Assembly (NCBI RefSeq): GCF_000399665.1
Contig: NZ_KB976986.1
Coordinates: forward strand, 693,131-757,130
Length of the DNA stretch: 64,000 bases
Origin: Acinetobacter calcoaceticus ANC 3811
GTDB taxonomy: Bacteria; Pseudomonadota; Gammaproteobacteria; Pseudomonadales; Moraxellaceae
Direction of reading: 5' to 3'
Positions 16,951 through 26,849 of the stretch are shown piece by piece. The notes beneath the pieces were generated by a model, which did not search any database, had not been told where the DNA came from, and was given only the letters and a program-made list of their open reading frames with translations. The translations under genes were made by a program, and so were the position numbers. Position 1 is the stretch's first letter, and every line of letters starts with the position of its first letter.

Positions 16951-19389
16951 ATGAAATATCTCGTAAGTGCCTTATGTGTTATGTACTTGCCGATTCATGC
17001 TTTTGCTGAATCATTGCAAGATAATACCAATATTGCTTTACCAAGTATTCCGGAAGTTACAAACTTTTCTCATCAGATGTTCAGTTCTGATAAGGCGTAC
17101 ACGCAGCTTTTTTTGAAGATTTCTATTAATTCGAGTATTTCAACAGATTTGATCTCGGTGCGCCAAGATCAAGATAGAAAGCTGTATATTCGTTCTCGTG
17201 ACTTAAAAGTTTTAAGAGTAAAAATGGATGAGCATATTCCAGATAACCAATGGGTATGTATTAACGAACTAAAAGGAATTCAGTTTAAATATCTAGAGAA
17301 TGAACAGGCTCTAAACTTACAAGTTCCATCGAACATGTTGACGGATTATTCAGTTGACTTAAATGGTCAGCAGGTCACCAGTCCTCATTTGCTGAAAATG
17401 AAGCCCTTAAACGCGGCTATTCTGAACTACAGTCTGTATAACACCATAACCAATGACGAAAATGTTTTCTCAGGTTCGGCAGAAGGGATCTTTAACAGCG
17501 CAATCGGTAACTTTTCATCAGGTGTTTTATACAACGGAAGTAATGAAACTAGTTATAGCCATGAAAAATGGGTGCGCTTAGAGAGTAAGTGGCAGTATGT
17601 AGACCCTGAAAAGATCAGGATATATACCTTAGGGGATTTCATTTCCAATAGTTCTGACTGGGGGAATAGTGTACGTCTGGCAGGTTTCCAGTGGTCGAGT
17701 GCTTACACCCAGCGAGGTGATATAGTTACCTCTGCACTGCCGCAATTTTCCGGCTCGGCTGCATTGCCTTCAACACTAGATTTATACGTTAACCAGCAAA
17801 AGATTTATTCAGGACTCGTGCCATCAGGCCCGTTTGACATTAAGCAGCTCCCGTTTATTTCAGGCAATGAAGTTACCCTTGTAACCACGGATGCAACGGG
17901 CCAGCAGAGCATTACCAAACAGGCTTACTATTTTTCATCTAAAATTCTGGCAAAAGGCATTAATGAGTTTTCTGTAGATGTCGGGGTTCCACGCTATAAC
18001 TATGGACTGTATTCAAACGATTATGATGATGCTACTTTTGCATCGGGTGCGATTCGCTATGGTTATAGCAACTCACTGACCTTAAGCGGTGGTGCAGAGG
18101 CTTCAACAGATGGCTTATCAAATCTGGGCGGTGGTTTTGCCAAGAATCTGTTTGGCTTTGGAGTAATCAATGCTGACATTGCAGCGAGCCAGTATAAAGA
18201 TGAAAACGGCTATTCTGCCTTGATCGGTTTAGAAGGGCGTATCAGCAAGAATATTTCGTTTAACACCAGTTACCGTAAGGTATTTGATAATTATTTTGAC
18301 CTTGCCCGTGTGTCTCAAATTCGATATTTAAAAGATAACCAGATAACTTCTGAGCCGCAGAACTATCTGAGCTACAGTGCGCTGGCAGATGAGATTTTTA
18401 GGGCAGGGATGAGCTATAACTTCTACGAAGGGTATAGCGCCTATCTGGGTTATAACCAGATCAAATTTAGTGACAACTCCTATAAGTTATTATCTGCCAA
18501 TTTAAGTGGAAGTTTGAACAAGAACTGGGGCTTTTATACCTCAGCATATAAAGATTATGAAAATCAAAAAGACTATGGCATTTACTTTGCGCTGCGTTAC
18601 ACACCGTCTACTCGAGTCAATGCGATTACAAGTATTTCTAATGAAAGTGGTAAAACAACATATAGACAAGAAATAAATGGATTTAGCGATCCACAAATTG
18701 GTGCATTTGGATGGGGTGGCTATGTTGAGCGTGATCAGGATGCGAATCAAAACAATGCATCGGTCTATGCCTCTTACCGCGCTCGTGCAGCCTACCTGAC
18801 AGGTCGATATAACCGAATTGGAGATAACGATCAAGTTGCACTTTCAGCGACAGGATCATTGGTTGCGGCAGCAGGACGAGTCTTTGCAGCCAATGAAATT
18901 GGAGATGGTTACGCGGTTGTGACCAATGCAGGGCCACAAAGCCAAATTTTAAATGGCGGGGTAAATTTAGGAGCAACTGATGGAACGGGTCGATTCTTAA
19001 TTGCAAATTTAAGACCCTATCAGCTTCATCATATCTATTTAGATCCATCATATTTACCTTTAGAGTGGGATGTTAAATCCACTAACCAAACAGCATTTGT
19101 AGGTTATCGCCAAGGAACCTTGATTGACTTTGGTGCTCATCAGGTCGTTTCAGGATTAGTGAAACTTGTTGATTCGAATAACTCGGCATTATTACCGGGT
19201 TATACGGTTCGAATTAATGGCCAACAAGATGCTGTAGTGGGTTACGACGGTGAAGTATTTATTCCAAACCTGTTAAAGCAAAACAAACTTGAAGTCGATC
19301 TTCTGGATCATGGCTCATGCCAAGTTAGTTTTGCGTATGAAAATAAGCAATACAGTGCTAAAAAATTGGGGCCTTATGTATGTCGATAA
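16951..19389 (+). CDS. Outer-membrane fimbrial usher (CsuD-like)
   Basis: 812 residues: signal peptide, periplasmic N-domain, a long beta-barrel region with a plug (around residues 140-650) and C-terminal domains holding the two final cysteines (GSCQV and PYVCR). AGAGG upstream of the ATG is a good ribosome-binding site. It is the assembly pore for the pilus. The middle of the gene, about 17390-18800, uses many CTG Leu and GC-ending codons, while both ends use TTA/TTG. That suggests a recombination patch in the barrel. It overlaps the adhesin gene by 10 bases. Confidence 0.92.
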   Translation: MKYLVSALCVMYLPIHAFAESLQDNTNIALPSIPEVTNFSHQMFSSDKAYTQLFLKISINSSISTDLISVRQDQDRKLYIRSRDLKVLRVKMDEHIPDNQWVCINELKGIQFKYLENEQALNLQVPSNMLTDYSVDLNGQQVTSPHLLKMKPLNAAILNYSLYNTITNDENVFSGSAEGIFNSAIGNFSSGVLYNGSNETSYSHEKWVRLESKWQYVDPEKIRIYTLGDFISNSSDWGNSVRLAGFQWSSAYTQRGDIVTSALPQFSGSAALPSTLDLYVNQQKIYSGLVPSGPFDIKQLPFISGNEVTLVTTDATGQQSITKQAYYFSSKILAKGINEFSVDVGVPRYNYGLYSNDYDDATFASGAIRYGYSNSLTLSGGAEASTDGLSNLGGGFAKNLFGFGVINADIAASQYKDENGYSALIGLEGRISKNISFNTSYRKVFDNYFDLARVSQIRYLKDNQITSEPQNYLSYSALADEIFRAGMSYNFYEGYSAYLGYNQIKFSDNSYKLLSANLSGSLNKNWGFYTSAYKDYENQKDYGIYFALRYTPSTRVNAITSISNESGKTTYRQEINGFSDPQIGAFGWGGYVERDQDANQNNASVYASYRARAAYLTGRYNRIGDNDQVALSATGSLVAAAGRVFAANEIGDGYAVVTNAGPQSQILNGGVNLGATDGTGRFLIANLRPYQLHHIYLDPSYLPLEWDVKSTNQTAFVGYRQGTLIDFGAHQVVSGLVKLVDSNNSALLPGYTVRINGQQDAVVGYDGEVFIPNLLKQNKLEVDLLDHGSCQVSFAYENKQYSAKKLGPYVCR

Positions 19390-20408
19390 CTACTGCGAGT
19401 CATAGTTTTTGGATGAAGAGTGAAAAGTTTTCATTGGCCATAAAGTATATTTTAGCACCTGTTCTGTTTTTTATATTATATGCATTTTTTAGCACTGCAC
19501 ATGCGGCTTGTACGGTAACGGGAACAACTAATAGTACGTATACTTATACGGCTGCCACTATTAATAGTGATGCAAACATCAGCTTTTCCGGCACGATTAG
19601 CTGTCTAGGGGGGCGTACTACTCCTGAAATTTCACCTTATATGTGTATGAAAACCGTATTTACGGGAATTACAAACACCAATAGCAGTGTTTCATTACCT
19701 TATACAGTCACTGCAACTGTAGGTGGTGCTGGCTCTTCTACTACGAATCACACCTCTAACGTTTGGTATGGACCAGTAAAAACGGTTGCTTCAAATAATA
19801 TCGTGAGTTACTCGGTCAATGTAAAAGTCCCAGCCCGAACAGGATCTCTTCTTGCATATCCTAAAGGCACATATACGGGTACTGTTCAGCTTTTTTGGGA
19901 CATGCAAGCGAGCTCTAGCACTGTATGTGAAGGAAACAGTGGTGGAGGCTGGGATTCTGGAAATGCCACCATAACTGCTAATTATGTTGTACCAAGTTTG
20001 TGCCAATTGGATTCAACATCAAATGTAGATTTTGGCAATATTAATGATATTGGTATGACTAGTCGTGATTACACAGCGCAAGGTGCAGTGAACACGACGT
20101 GTAACAATGGAACCTCATATAGCATTTACTTGGGTGATGGAATTAACCGTATTGCTGGTGGCTTTAGACGTATGACAAATGGTAGTAGTCAATACATTCC
20201 TTATCAGCTATATCAGGACTCGACTTATAGTACGGTATGGGACACTACTGGTGGTGTAGCCGCAGTTGGAGGTTCTGGGGGTGTTTCCAAAACAGGCTCG
20301 GGCAACGCTCAAAGTACAAACGTGTATGGAAAAATTCCGCAGGGTACAACTATTTCAACGACTCCTGGTAACTACTCCGATACGATAGTTGTTACAGTCA
20401 CTTATTAA
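19380..20408 (+). CDS. Two-domain spore coat U protein, probable pilus tip adhesin (CsuE-like)
   Basis: 342 residues with a hydrophobic export segment ending STAHA (an internal Met at residue 12 may be the true start). Two SCPU-type domains follow. The first begins ACTVTG; the second begins VPSLCQLDSTSNVDFGN and ends DTIVVTVTY like the major pilin. In the Csu system the two-domain subunit caps the fibre and binds hydrophobic surfaces; the same role is inferred here. Last gene of the operon, overlapping the usher end. No terminator was seen directly after it. Confidence 0.85.
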   Translation: MSITTASHSFWMKSEKFSLAIKYILAPVLFFILYAFFSTAHAACTVTGTTNSTYTYTAATINSDANISFSGTISCLGGRTTPEISPYMCMKTVFTGITNTNSSVSLPYTVTATVGGAGSSTTNHTSNVWYGPVKTVASNNIVSYSVNVKVPARTGSLLAYPKGTYTGTVQLFWDMQASSSTVCEGNSGGGWDSGNATITANYVVPSLCQLDSTSNVDFGNINDIGMTSRDYTAQGAVNTTCNNGTSYSIYLGDGINRIAGGFRRMTNGSSQYIPYQLYQDSTYSTVWDTTGGVAAVGGSGGVSKTGSGNAQSTNVYGKIPQGTTISTTPGNYSDTIVVTVTY

Positions 20409-20869
20409 TGATCTGTTGGAGTTTGATATTTAAGCTAAGCTTGATTTGAACATTCAGCTCTAAAGAGTGATATCTAGAAATTTGATTTTCAATTGTTTAA
20501 TTTGAAGATGGTATAAAAGCTTTTAAAAAACAGACAGATGTAAAAGGTTGATCAACGGTAATGTTGTTTTAAAATAAGCAAAAACAGAAAAAGACAAATT
20601 AAAAAAATAAGAAAAAACATCTGATGAATAAATACCTTATGAATATTAAATGTATTTTTACACAAGTTAACATATTGTACAAATTAAATTACAGTTCTCT
20701 TAGCTTTATTTAATCTTTCTTATCAATAAAAAAGCTTTTAGAGGAAAGTTGGTTATTAATAAATTAGTTATTTGTATGGGGGAGCAAAGTGTTAAAATTG
20801 TGGGGTTGGGATGTTTTGATATATAGCTATCTCGAATTTTAACCTATTGAAAATACTAAGGTTTACCAC
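20409..20869. other. AT-rich intergenic region
   Basis: 461 bases with no gene. Only a short palindrome AAGCT-A-AGCTT at 20432-20442 is seen. The last bases hold AAGG as ribosome-binding site for the MFS gene. Confidence 0.5.
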
Positions 20870-22036
20870 TTGTTCCAACCACTTACAATCCAAACTAGAC
20901 TCGGCGGATTCTACTTTTTCTATTATTCCATTGTGGGCACGTTCATGCCTTATTGGAATTTATACCTTCAAGATCAAGGGTTTAATTATCAGGAAATTGG
21001 TGTTTTATCGTCAATTGCTATTATAACGCGTTTTTTTGCACCCTTAGTTTGGGGATGGATCGCTGACAAATCTGGTAAGCGAATGCTACTAGTAAGATTG
21101 GCAACTTGGATGGAATCATGTATCTGGTTGGCTATTTTTATAGTTCCAAATACGTTTCAATCTATAGCTTTACTCATGCTTATTTTTAGCTTCTTTCAAA
21201 ATGCTATTTTAGCTCAATTTGAAGGGGTTACTTTATTTTGGTTGGGTGATCAAAAAGCTAAACTTTACGGCAAAATTCGTAAGTGGGGATCTGTTGGATT
21301 CATTGTCGGTGTCTTCGTTATTGGTGCACTTCTAGAAATAGTACCTATTTCGATGCTTCCGATTTTATTATTAATTATTGCTTCATTGGCATTTATTTGG
21401 TCTTTCACCATTCGAGAACCGGATGGCGCACCAACCTCACAAAAACATTTAGAGCCTTTGCTTCCTGTACTCAAACGCCCGACAGTGGCTGCATTTTTTA
21501 CAATTGAATTTATTTTACTTTTTTCGCATGCTCCTTTTTATAGTTTTTATAGCAACTTTCTGAAATCTTTGAATTTTAGTACGACTGAAATTGGATTCTT
21601 ATGGGCTGTGGGAGTTTTTGCAGAAATTTTTATGTTTTCAATTGCTCCAAAGATCTTTCAACGTTTTTCATGGCGTAGTTTAGTTGTTGTGTGCTTGCTA
21701 GTGACGAGCATACGTTGGATGTTAGTTGGACTATTTTCGCATTACTTTGTTGGCCAACTTTTTGCGCAGTGTTTGCATGCTTTTAGTTTTGGCCTATTTC
21801 ACTTAATTGCGATGCGAGTTATTTTTCAAAATTTCTCTGCTGGACAGCAAGGGCGTGGACAAGCTCTTTACAGTACCATGTGGGGGTTAGGTGTGGCTTC
21901 TGGTAGTGTTCTTGCTGGACATTTTTGGAAAACTCTTTCTGGTGAGCTCATTTTTATGTGTGCCAGTGTGGTTGTACTCTTAGGTTTATGCTTTGTAATG
22001 TGGCTTCCAAAACAAGTTGATTCTTCAACGGCATAA
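20870..22036 (+). CDS. MFS transporter, HcaT/phenylpropionate-permease-like
   Basis: 388 residues with about 12 transmembrane helices. The N-terminal style (TRLGGFYFFYYSIVGTFMPY, then WGWIADKSGKR) matches the MFS_1-like family that includes E. coli HcaT. The start is taken as TTG at 20870 because AAGG lies 9-10 bases upstream and it begins directly before the first helix; no ATG fits. Substrate is unknown: family annotations as 3-phenylpropionate or nucleoside-like permeases are not tested for this branch. Stands alone. Confidence 0.85.
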   Translation: MFQPLTIQTRLGGFYFFYYSIVGTFMPYWNLYLQDQGFNYQEIGVLSSIAIITRFFAPLVWGWIADKSGKRMLLVRLATWMESCIWLAIFIVPNTFQSIALLMLIFSFFQNAILAQFEGVTLFWLGDQKAKLYGKIRKWGSVGFIVGVFVIGALLEIVPISMLPILLLIIASLAFIWSFTIREPDGAPTSQKHLEPLLPVLKRPTVAAFFTIEFILLFSHAPFYSFYSNFLKSLNFSTTEIGFLWAVGVFAEIFMFSIAPKIFQRFSWRSLVVVCLLVTSIRWMLVGLFSHYFVGQLFAQCLHAFSFGLFHLIAMRVIFQNFSAGQQGRGQALYSTMWGLGVASGSVLAGHFWKTLSGELIFMCASVVVLLGLCFVMWLPKQVDSSTA

Positions 22037-22192
22037 GCTTGAGATAATGTAAAACAAAAAAATTTATATTGAAAAATGCAAGTAAATATAAAATTGTTTG
22101 ATGACTTGTTGTAGCACGTTACAGTTGAAAAATATTGTTTTTATATGGTTATGGAGCAGTGATTTTGTCAAAAAATATGCTAACTTAACTTC

Positions 22193-22696
22193 ATGCGTTT
22201 AATGATTAATAAATCTATGAAAAATATTTATATTATTGGATTATTGTGGGCTTGTTCTGGTTTAGCTGTGGCAGAAACGGCTACTCAACAGCCAGCTGAA
22301 CAACCCGTTCGGACTGCAAGTAATCCTAATGCTATACGTATTGTTACGCGTCCTGAAATTATGGGATTATGGGGAATGGAAATTCCAAATAATAAGAAAT
22401 GTGTGGAATATTATAATTTCCGTAGTAGTAATGATGTTGTGATCAAAAGTGGTCAAGAATGGTCATATGGCTTATATGAATATCAACCGTCCGATGTTCC
22501 GAAAGAGCAGTTAGCTGCTTTAGTGATGCAAATTAAATTTGATAATAATAAAGTAGATTGTTCAGGTCAGAAACAAGATCAAACAGGTGATGTTTCTCAG
22601 TATTTTGTACAGTGGAAGAATGATCATACTATCAACTTCTGTTCAACCGCTAAGGGCGAGAAGTGTTTTGCGACTTTGCGTAGAGTCCTACCATAA
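22193..22696 (+). CDS. Secreted protein of unknown function
   Basis: Up to 167 residues. A signal peptide (KNIYIIGLLWACSGLAVA) lies near the N-terminus, so the Met nine codons in (22217) may be the real start; no ribosome-binding site decides this. The mature region has an early Pro/Gln-rich stretch, then PEIMGLWGMEIP and three or four Cys likely to form periplasmic disulfides. No domain recognised. A strong terminator follows. Confidence 0.7.
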   Translation: MRLMINKSMKNIYIIGLLWACSGLAVAETATQQPAEQPVRTASNPNAIRIVTRPEIMGLWGMEIPNNKKCVEYYNFRSSNDVVIKSGQEWSYGLYEYQPSDVPKEQLAALVMQIKFDNNKVDCSGQKQDQTGDVSQYFVQWKNDHTINFCSTAKGEKCFATLRRVLP

Positions 22697-22708
22697 AGTA
22701 ATAGATAT

Positions 22709-22742
22709 AAAAAAAGCCCCTTATTTATAAGGGGCTTTTTTT
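22709..22742. terminator. Bidirectional rho-independent terminator
   Basis: A 9-bp GC core (AAGCCCCTTAT paired to ATAAGGGGCTT) flanked by A and T runs on both sides. It serves both the secreted-protein gene and the convergent accC. Confidence 0.92.
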
Positions 22743-22743
22743 A

Positions 22744-24114
22744 CTATGCAGTTTCAGCTTTCTTCTTTTCTTCCAATTGCTTTAACAAGTGCTTTTCAAG
22801 GTAATGGATGTCCATTGCTTGAGAACAGAAGCTCTTATCTTGCAAAATGAGATCTTTATGAAGAGGAATATTGGTTTTAATTCCTGTAAGGATCATTTCA
22901 TCTAACGCTTGACGCATACGTGCAAGTGATGTTTCACGGTCTTTACCATGAGAAATCAGTTTAGCAATCATAGAGTCATAGTAAGGTGGAATGCTATATT
23001 CTGGATAGATATGAGAGTCTAAACGAATACCTGCACCGCCTGGCGCATAGAAACTTTCAATTTTACCTGGTGAAGGTAAGAAAGTTGTTGGATCTTCAGC
23101 ATTGATACGACATTCGATTGCATGACCATTAACTTTGATATCTTCTTGTTGAAGTTCTAGTCCTAGGCCGCCTGCAATACGTAGCTGTTGTTCAATAATG
23201 TCAACACCAGTAACCATTTCAGTAACAGGGTGCTCTACCTGAACACGAGTGTTCATTTCGATAAAGAAGAATTCACCGTCTTCGAATAAAAATTCAAATG
23301 TACCAGCACCACGATATTGCATTAACTGACATGCTTTAACACATGCTTCTAGAATATCAGCTCGAGCTTGTTCTGGTAGGTTTGGTGCAGGTGCTTCTTC
23401 TAGCACTTTTTGGTGACGACGTTGTAATGAACAGTCGCGGTCATATAAATGAATCGCATGACCATTACCATCACCAAGAATTTGAACTTCGACATGGCGA
23501 GGTTTTTGTAAAAAACGCTCCATGTAAACCGTATCATCACCAAACCACATTTCTGCATCGCGCTGCGCTGCTTGAACTGATTCAAGTAGTGTATCTACAC
23601 GCTCAACAATACGCATACCACGTCCACCGCCACCAGATGCCGCTTTAACAATAAGCGGGAAACCGATTTCTTTAGCTTCCGCCAAGGCATTGTGGATGGT
23701 TACAGCATGGTCGCAACCAGGTACAGTAGGTACACCAGCTTTTTTCATGGCAACAATCGCAGAAACTTTATTCCCCATAAGGCGAATATGTTCTGGACGA
23801 GGGCCAATAAAAGTAAAACCTGAACTTTCTACAATTTCAGCAAATTCAGCATTTTCTGAAAGAAAACCATAGCCGGGATGGATAGCATCGGCACCGGTAA
23901 TTTCTGCAGCAGTAATAATTGCCGGGATATTTAAATAGCTATCACTACTTGCACCCGGGCCAATACATACTGCTTCATCAACAAAACGTAAATGCATCAA
24001 GTCCTTATCGGCATCTGAGTAGATACCAACAGTCTTGATTCCTAATGTTTTGCAAGCCCGGGTAATTCGTAAAGCGATTTCACCACGGTTTGCAATTAAA
24101 ACTTTTTGCAACAT
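22744..24114 (-). CDS. accC: Acetyl-CoA carboxylase, biotin carboxylase subunit
   Basis: 456 residues, the normal AccC length. It carboxylates the biotin on AccB with ATP and bicarbonate, the first step of fatty-acid synthesis. Motifs: [14 protein letters not shown] at the N-terminus, the Gly-rich ATP-grasp loop [43 protein letters not shown] and [14 protein letters not shown] with the catalytic Glu and Arg. It follows accB by 17 bases on the minus strand. Confidence 0.98.
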   Translation of the reverse strand: MLQKVLIANRGEIALRITRACKTLGIKTVGIYSDADKDLMHLRFVDEAVCIGPGASSDSYLNIPAIITAAEITGADAIHPGYGFLSENAEFAEIVESSGFTFIGPRPEHIRLMGNKVSAIVAMKKAGVPTVPGCDHAVTIHNALAEAKEIGFPLIVKAASGGGGRGMRIVERVDTLLESVQAAQRDAEMWFGDDTVYMERFLQKPRHVEVQILGDGNGHAIHLYDRDCSLQRRHQKVLEEAPAPNLPEQARADILEACVKACQLMQYRGAGTFEFLFEDGEFFFIEMNTRVQVEHPVTEMVTGVDIIEQQLRIAGGLGLELQQEDIKVNGHAIECRINAEDPTTFLPSPGKIESFYAPGGAGIRLDSHIYPEYSIPPYYDSMIAKLISHGKDRETSLARMRQALDEMILTGIKTNIPLHKDLILQDKSFCSQAMDIHYLEKHLLKQLEEKKKAETA

Positions 24115-24131
24115 AGACGTCCCCGAGGTAA

Positions 24132-24548
24132 TTACGCGCGATAACGGAATAAAGGTTGACCGAATTGGATAACATCACCATTTTTCACTAAAATTTCTTC
24201 AACCACGCCGCTTTGAGTTGCCTCAATTGGGTTCATGATTTTCATTGCTTCAATAATACCCAAAGTTTCACCAGCAGATACAGTTTGACCTACTTTAACA
24301 AATGGTGCTTCGCCTGGGCTTGGAGCAGCGTAGAACACACCAACCATTGGAGAAGTTTCAACTGCTCCACGTGGTGTTTTTGCTACTGGTGCTGCAACAG
24401 GAGCTGCCGGAAGTGCTACACCAGCCGCAGCAACGACTGGACTACGGCGAGTTAAAGCGATTGATTGATCACCTTCTTTAACTTCAATCGCTTGCAAGTC
24501 AGACTCAATCATTAAATCGATGAGTTTCTTAATTTTGCGGATATCCAT
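24132..24548 (-). CDS. accB: Acetyl-CoA carboxylase biotin carboxyl carrier protein
   Basis: 138 residues. The N-terminal helix region [18 protein letters not shown] is followed by a Pro/Ala-rich linker (about 35-60) and a C-terminal biotinyl domain. EAMKIMNPI marks the biotinylated Lys. It carries CO2 between AccC and the carboxyltransferase AccAD. It lies between aroQ and accC in the same orientation with 17-base gaps. Confidence 0.98.
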   Translation of the reverse strand: MDIRKIKKLIDLMIESDLQAIEVKEGDQSIALTRRSPVVAAAGVALPAAPVAAPVAKTPRGAVETSPMVGVFYAAPSPGEAPFVKVGQTVSAGETLGIIEAMKIMNPIEATQSGVVEEILVKNGDVIQFGQPLFRYRA

Positions 24549-24565
24549 GGGCGACTATTCCTAAA

Positions 24566-25021
24566 CTAGTTTGGGTTAGATGGTTGAATTTTTTCAATAG
24601 CGTAATCGAGTGCAAAGCTATAGCCTTTTGCACCGAGACCACAAATCACGCCAATTGCTTTATCGGATAAATATGAGTGATGTCTGAATGCCTCTCTTGC
24701 ATGGACATTCGACAAATGTACTTCAATAAATGGAATGGCAACGCCAAGTAGGGCATCGCGTAGAGCAACGGAAGTATGGGTGAGGGCCGCAGGATTAATA
24801 ATAATAAGTTTTACACCTTCGGTTTGTGCCTGATGAATACGGTCAACAATGGCACCTTCCCAATTGCTTTGAAAAGTATCTAATGTAATTGATGCGTTTT
24901 GAGCTTGGATAACGAGTTGTTGGTTAATATCACCTAAGGTAAGATGACCATATACTTCTGGTTCGCGTTTTCCCAGCAAATTCAAATTCGGTCCATGAAT
25001 CACCAAAATGGTCGAACTCAT
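24566..25021 (-). CDS. aroQ: 3-dehydroquinate dehydratase, type II
   Basis: 151 residues. The enzyme removes water from 3-dehydroquinate in the shikimate pathway. [17 protein letters not shown] with the catalytic Arg/Tyr region, [16 protein letters not shown] and [17 protein letters not shown] with the catalytic His are all present. First gene of the aroQ-accB-accC unit, an arrangement common in gammaproteobacteria. The 235-base AT-rich spacer upstream presumably holds its promoter. Confidence 0.97.
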   Translation of the reverse strand: MSSTILVIHGPNLNLLGKREPEVYGHLTLGDINQQLVIQAQNASITLDTFQSNWEGAIVDRIHQAQTEGVKLIIINPAALTHTSVALRDALLGVAIPFIEVHLSNVHAREAFRHHSYLSDKAIGVICGLGAKGYSFALDYAIEKIQPSNPN

Positions 25022-25256
25022 TCAGATTGCTCCAGCTCTAAAGTTGCAAATACTCTTTGCAAGATGTCTGCAAAGTTTGCTTATTATGGCATATGTTTCT
25101 ACAATTTTTTTATAATTTGTTTTAATTGTCGCAGAAATGGTACGCCAAATTCGGCTTATATATTGTGAATTTTGCGATGATTTAGCAATGTTAAAAAATG
25201 ACAAAATTTCAAGTAATTTAATGAAGCTTATTTTAAACTGAATTGACAAAAATAGT

Positions 25257-26582
25257 TCATGTATTTTGTGTAACGGCTATAGAATTCTCTCCAATTACAA
25301 GTAGCTCATTCCATCTGGTTAGATAGTTTTTTGAACGATGACATTGCTTCATATGCCAAGACGAGCTACTCGAATGATAGCCCACTTGTAAATAGTGACT
25401 ACCGAATCGATTACGAACTGTACTTAGTGTTTTCATGAGTTGTTGTCTTTGCTGAATCAACTCAAGAGGTTGCCATAAATCATCAATGTGATGTTGACGG
25501 GCGTGCAAACCACAAAATAAAACTCCAATCTTAATGTATCTTTTATTTTCTTTATATAAAACATCAATTTGTTGCATTGCTGCTTTGGTTATTATGCATA
25601 GATCATCTGTTGCGTATGTTAAGCCAATTGCTTGAGATGACGCTTTTTTATAAGGTGGTTTATCTGTTTTTTCATAAAGCATGACTTGAATACAGGCACA
25701 CAGCTGTTCTTGTTTCATTAAACGCCGATGAGCACGATTAAGATGAAAAATAAGCGCTTGTTTAATAATCTCAATGCTGGATAAAGCTTGAGCGAAACTT
25801 CGTGAGGCTAAAATTCGTTTTGTTAAGATGGCAGGATCATCAAGTTGGATACAGGATTGGCCTTTTAGCTCACGAACAGTGCGTGCCATAACCACAGAGA
25901 AAGCTTTTGCGAGATGATGTTCATTGGCAAAAGTTAAGTCTAGGCATGAATAAATTTCATAGCTTCGTAATTGTTTGACCAATTGGTAGCCAATTCCCCA
26001 TACTTCTTTGACGGAAGTTTGTTGCATGAGGTCTTCAAGTAGTAGGGGATCTAAAGTGGTGAAATTACAAATTCCATTAAAGCTTTTAATTTTTTTAGCA
26101 TAGTGGTTGGCTAACTTGGCCTGAGTTTTTGAATATCCGATGCCAATACAGCAAGGTAAGCTTAACCATTTTTCTATAGTTTTTACCACTTGGGCGCAAT
26201 ACGAATGGATATCTAAAGATTGAAGGTAAGGGGTCAGACGAATGAAGCATTCATCAATAGAATAAGCCTCTAAATCATCGGGTGAGAAAAATTCACCTAA
26301 AACTGAAAAAAATCGACGAGACATTTCGGCATATAAAGTGTAATTACTTGAATAGACGTGTACGCCAGCTTGTAGGGCTTTTTCTTCAATTTGATACCAT
26401 GGGATTGCCATCTTTATACCCATGTTTTTTGCTTCTTCACTGCGTGATACAACACATCCATCGTTGTTAGAAAGTACGACAACTGGCACGCCAATAAGTT
26501 TGGGGTTAAATAGTCGCTCACAACTGACATAACAGTTATTAATGTCTACAAGCGCGTAAATTTCGCGGTGTGAGATTTCCAT
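25257..26582 (-). CDS. umuC: Y-family DNA polymerase, UmuC-like, without adjacent umuD
   Basis: About 441 residues from the ATG at 26582, which has GGGG nine bases upstream; an ATG at 26597 is the alternative. Catalytic motifs are intact: YALVDINNCYVSCERLF with the first Asp and YSIDECFIRL with the second Asp/Glu pair. Helix-hairpin-helix and little-finger regions follow. It would copy damaged DNA as the polymerase V catalytic subunit. No umuD lies on either side, unlike E. coli umuDC, so it must borrow a UmuD-like partner from elsewhere or work without. A possible damage operator lies upstream. Confidence 0.92.
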   Translation of the reverse strand: MEISHREIYALVDINNCYVSCERLFNPKLIGVPVVVLSNNDGCVVSRSEEAKNMGIKMAIPWYQIEEKALQAGVHVYSSNYTLYAEMSRRFFSVLGEFFSPDDLEAYSIDECFIRLTPYLQSLDIHSYCAQVVKTIEKWLSLPCCIGIGYSKTQAKLANHYAKKIKSFNGICNFTTLDPLLLEDLMQQTSVKEVWGIGYQLVKQLRSYEIYSCLDLTFANEHHLAKAFSVVMARTVRELKGQSCIQLDDPAILTKRILASRSFAQALSSIEIIKQALIFHLNRAHRRLMKQEQLCACIQVMLYEKTDKPPYKKASSQAIGLTYATDDLCIITKAAMQQIDVLYKENKRYIKIGVLFCGLHARQHHIDDLWQPLELIQQRQQLMKTLSTVRNRFGSHYLQVGYHSSSSSWHMKQCHRSKNYLTRWNELLVIGENSIAVTQNT

Positions 26583-26662
26583 TATGATTTGCCCCATTAA
26601 AAATATTGGTAAAACTACATATTTGTATGGGTTTTCATAAACACAGTGAGGTGATGTGTTCG

Positions 26663-26682
26663 CTGAAAAGTTGCATTTTGAA
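26663..26682 (-). promoter_or_regulatory. Candidate UmuDAb-type DNA-damage operator
   Basis: On the minus strand this reads TTCAAAATG-CA-ACTTTTCAG, an imperfect dyad. It closely resembles the published Acinetobacter UmuDAb/DdrR site (two halves like TTGAAAATGT and ACTTTTTCAA), but is two bases shorter. It is 66-81 bases upstream of umuC. Match judged by eye. Confidence 0.45.
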
Positions 26683-26793
26683 TATGTAACAAAATCAAGT
26701 TAACAAAATTTTTAAAGAAAAGCTAGGGGAGTTCCGACAGCCTGCTTTTGAGTAGATAAAGAAAAAGAAGATAAAGCTTTAATATTTTTTAAT

Positions 26794-26826
26794 AAAAAAG
26801 GAGATCGCGTTGATCTCCTTTTTTGT
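26794..26826. terminator. Rho-independent terminator of the TonB receptor gene
   Basis: Stem AAGGAGATC/GATCTCCTT with a 5-base loop, flanked by A and T runs. It sits just downstream of the receptor stop codon on the minus strand. Confidence 0.9.
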
Positions 26827-26849
26827 GAATCATTCTATGTCAGTTTTGA

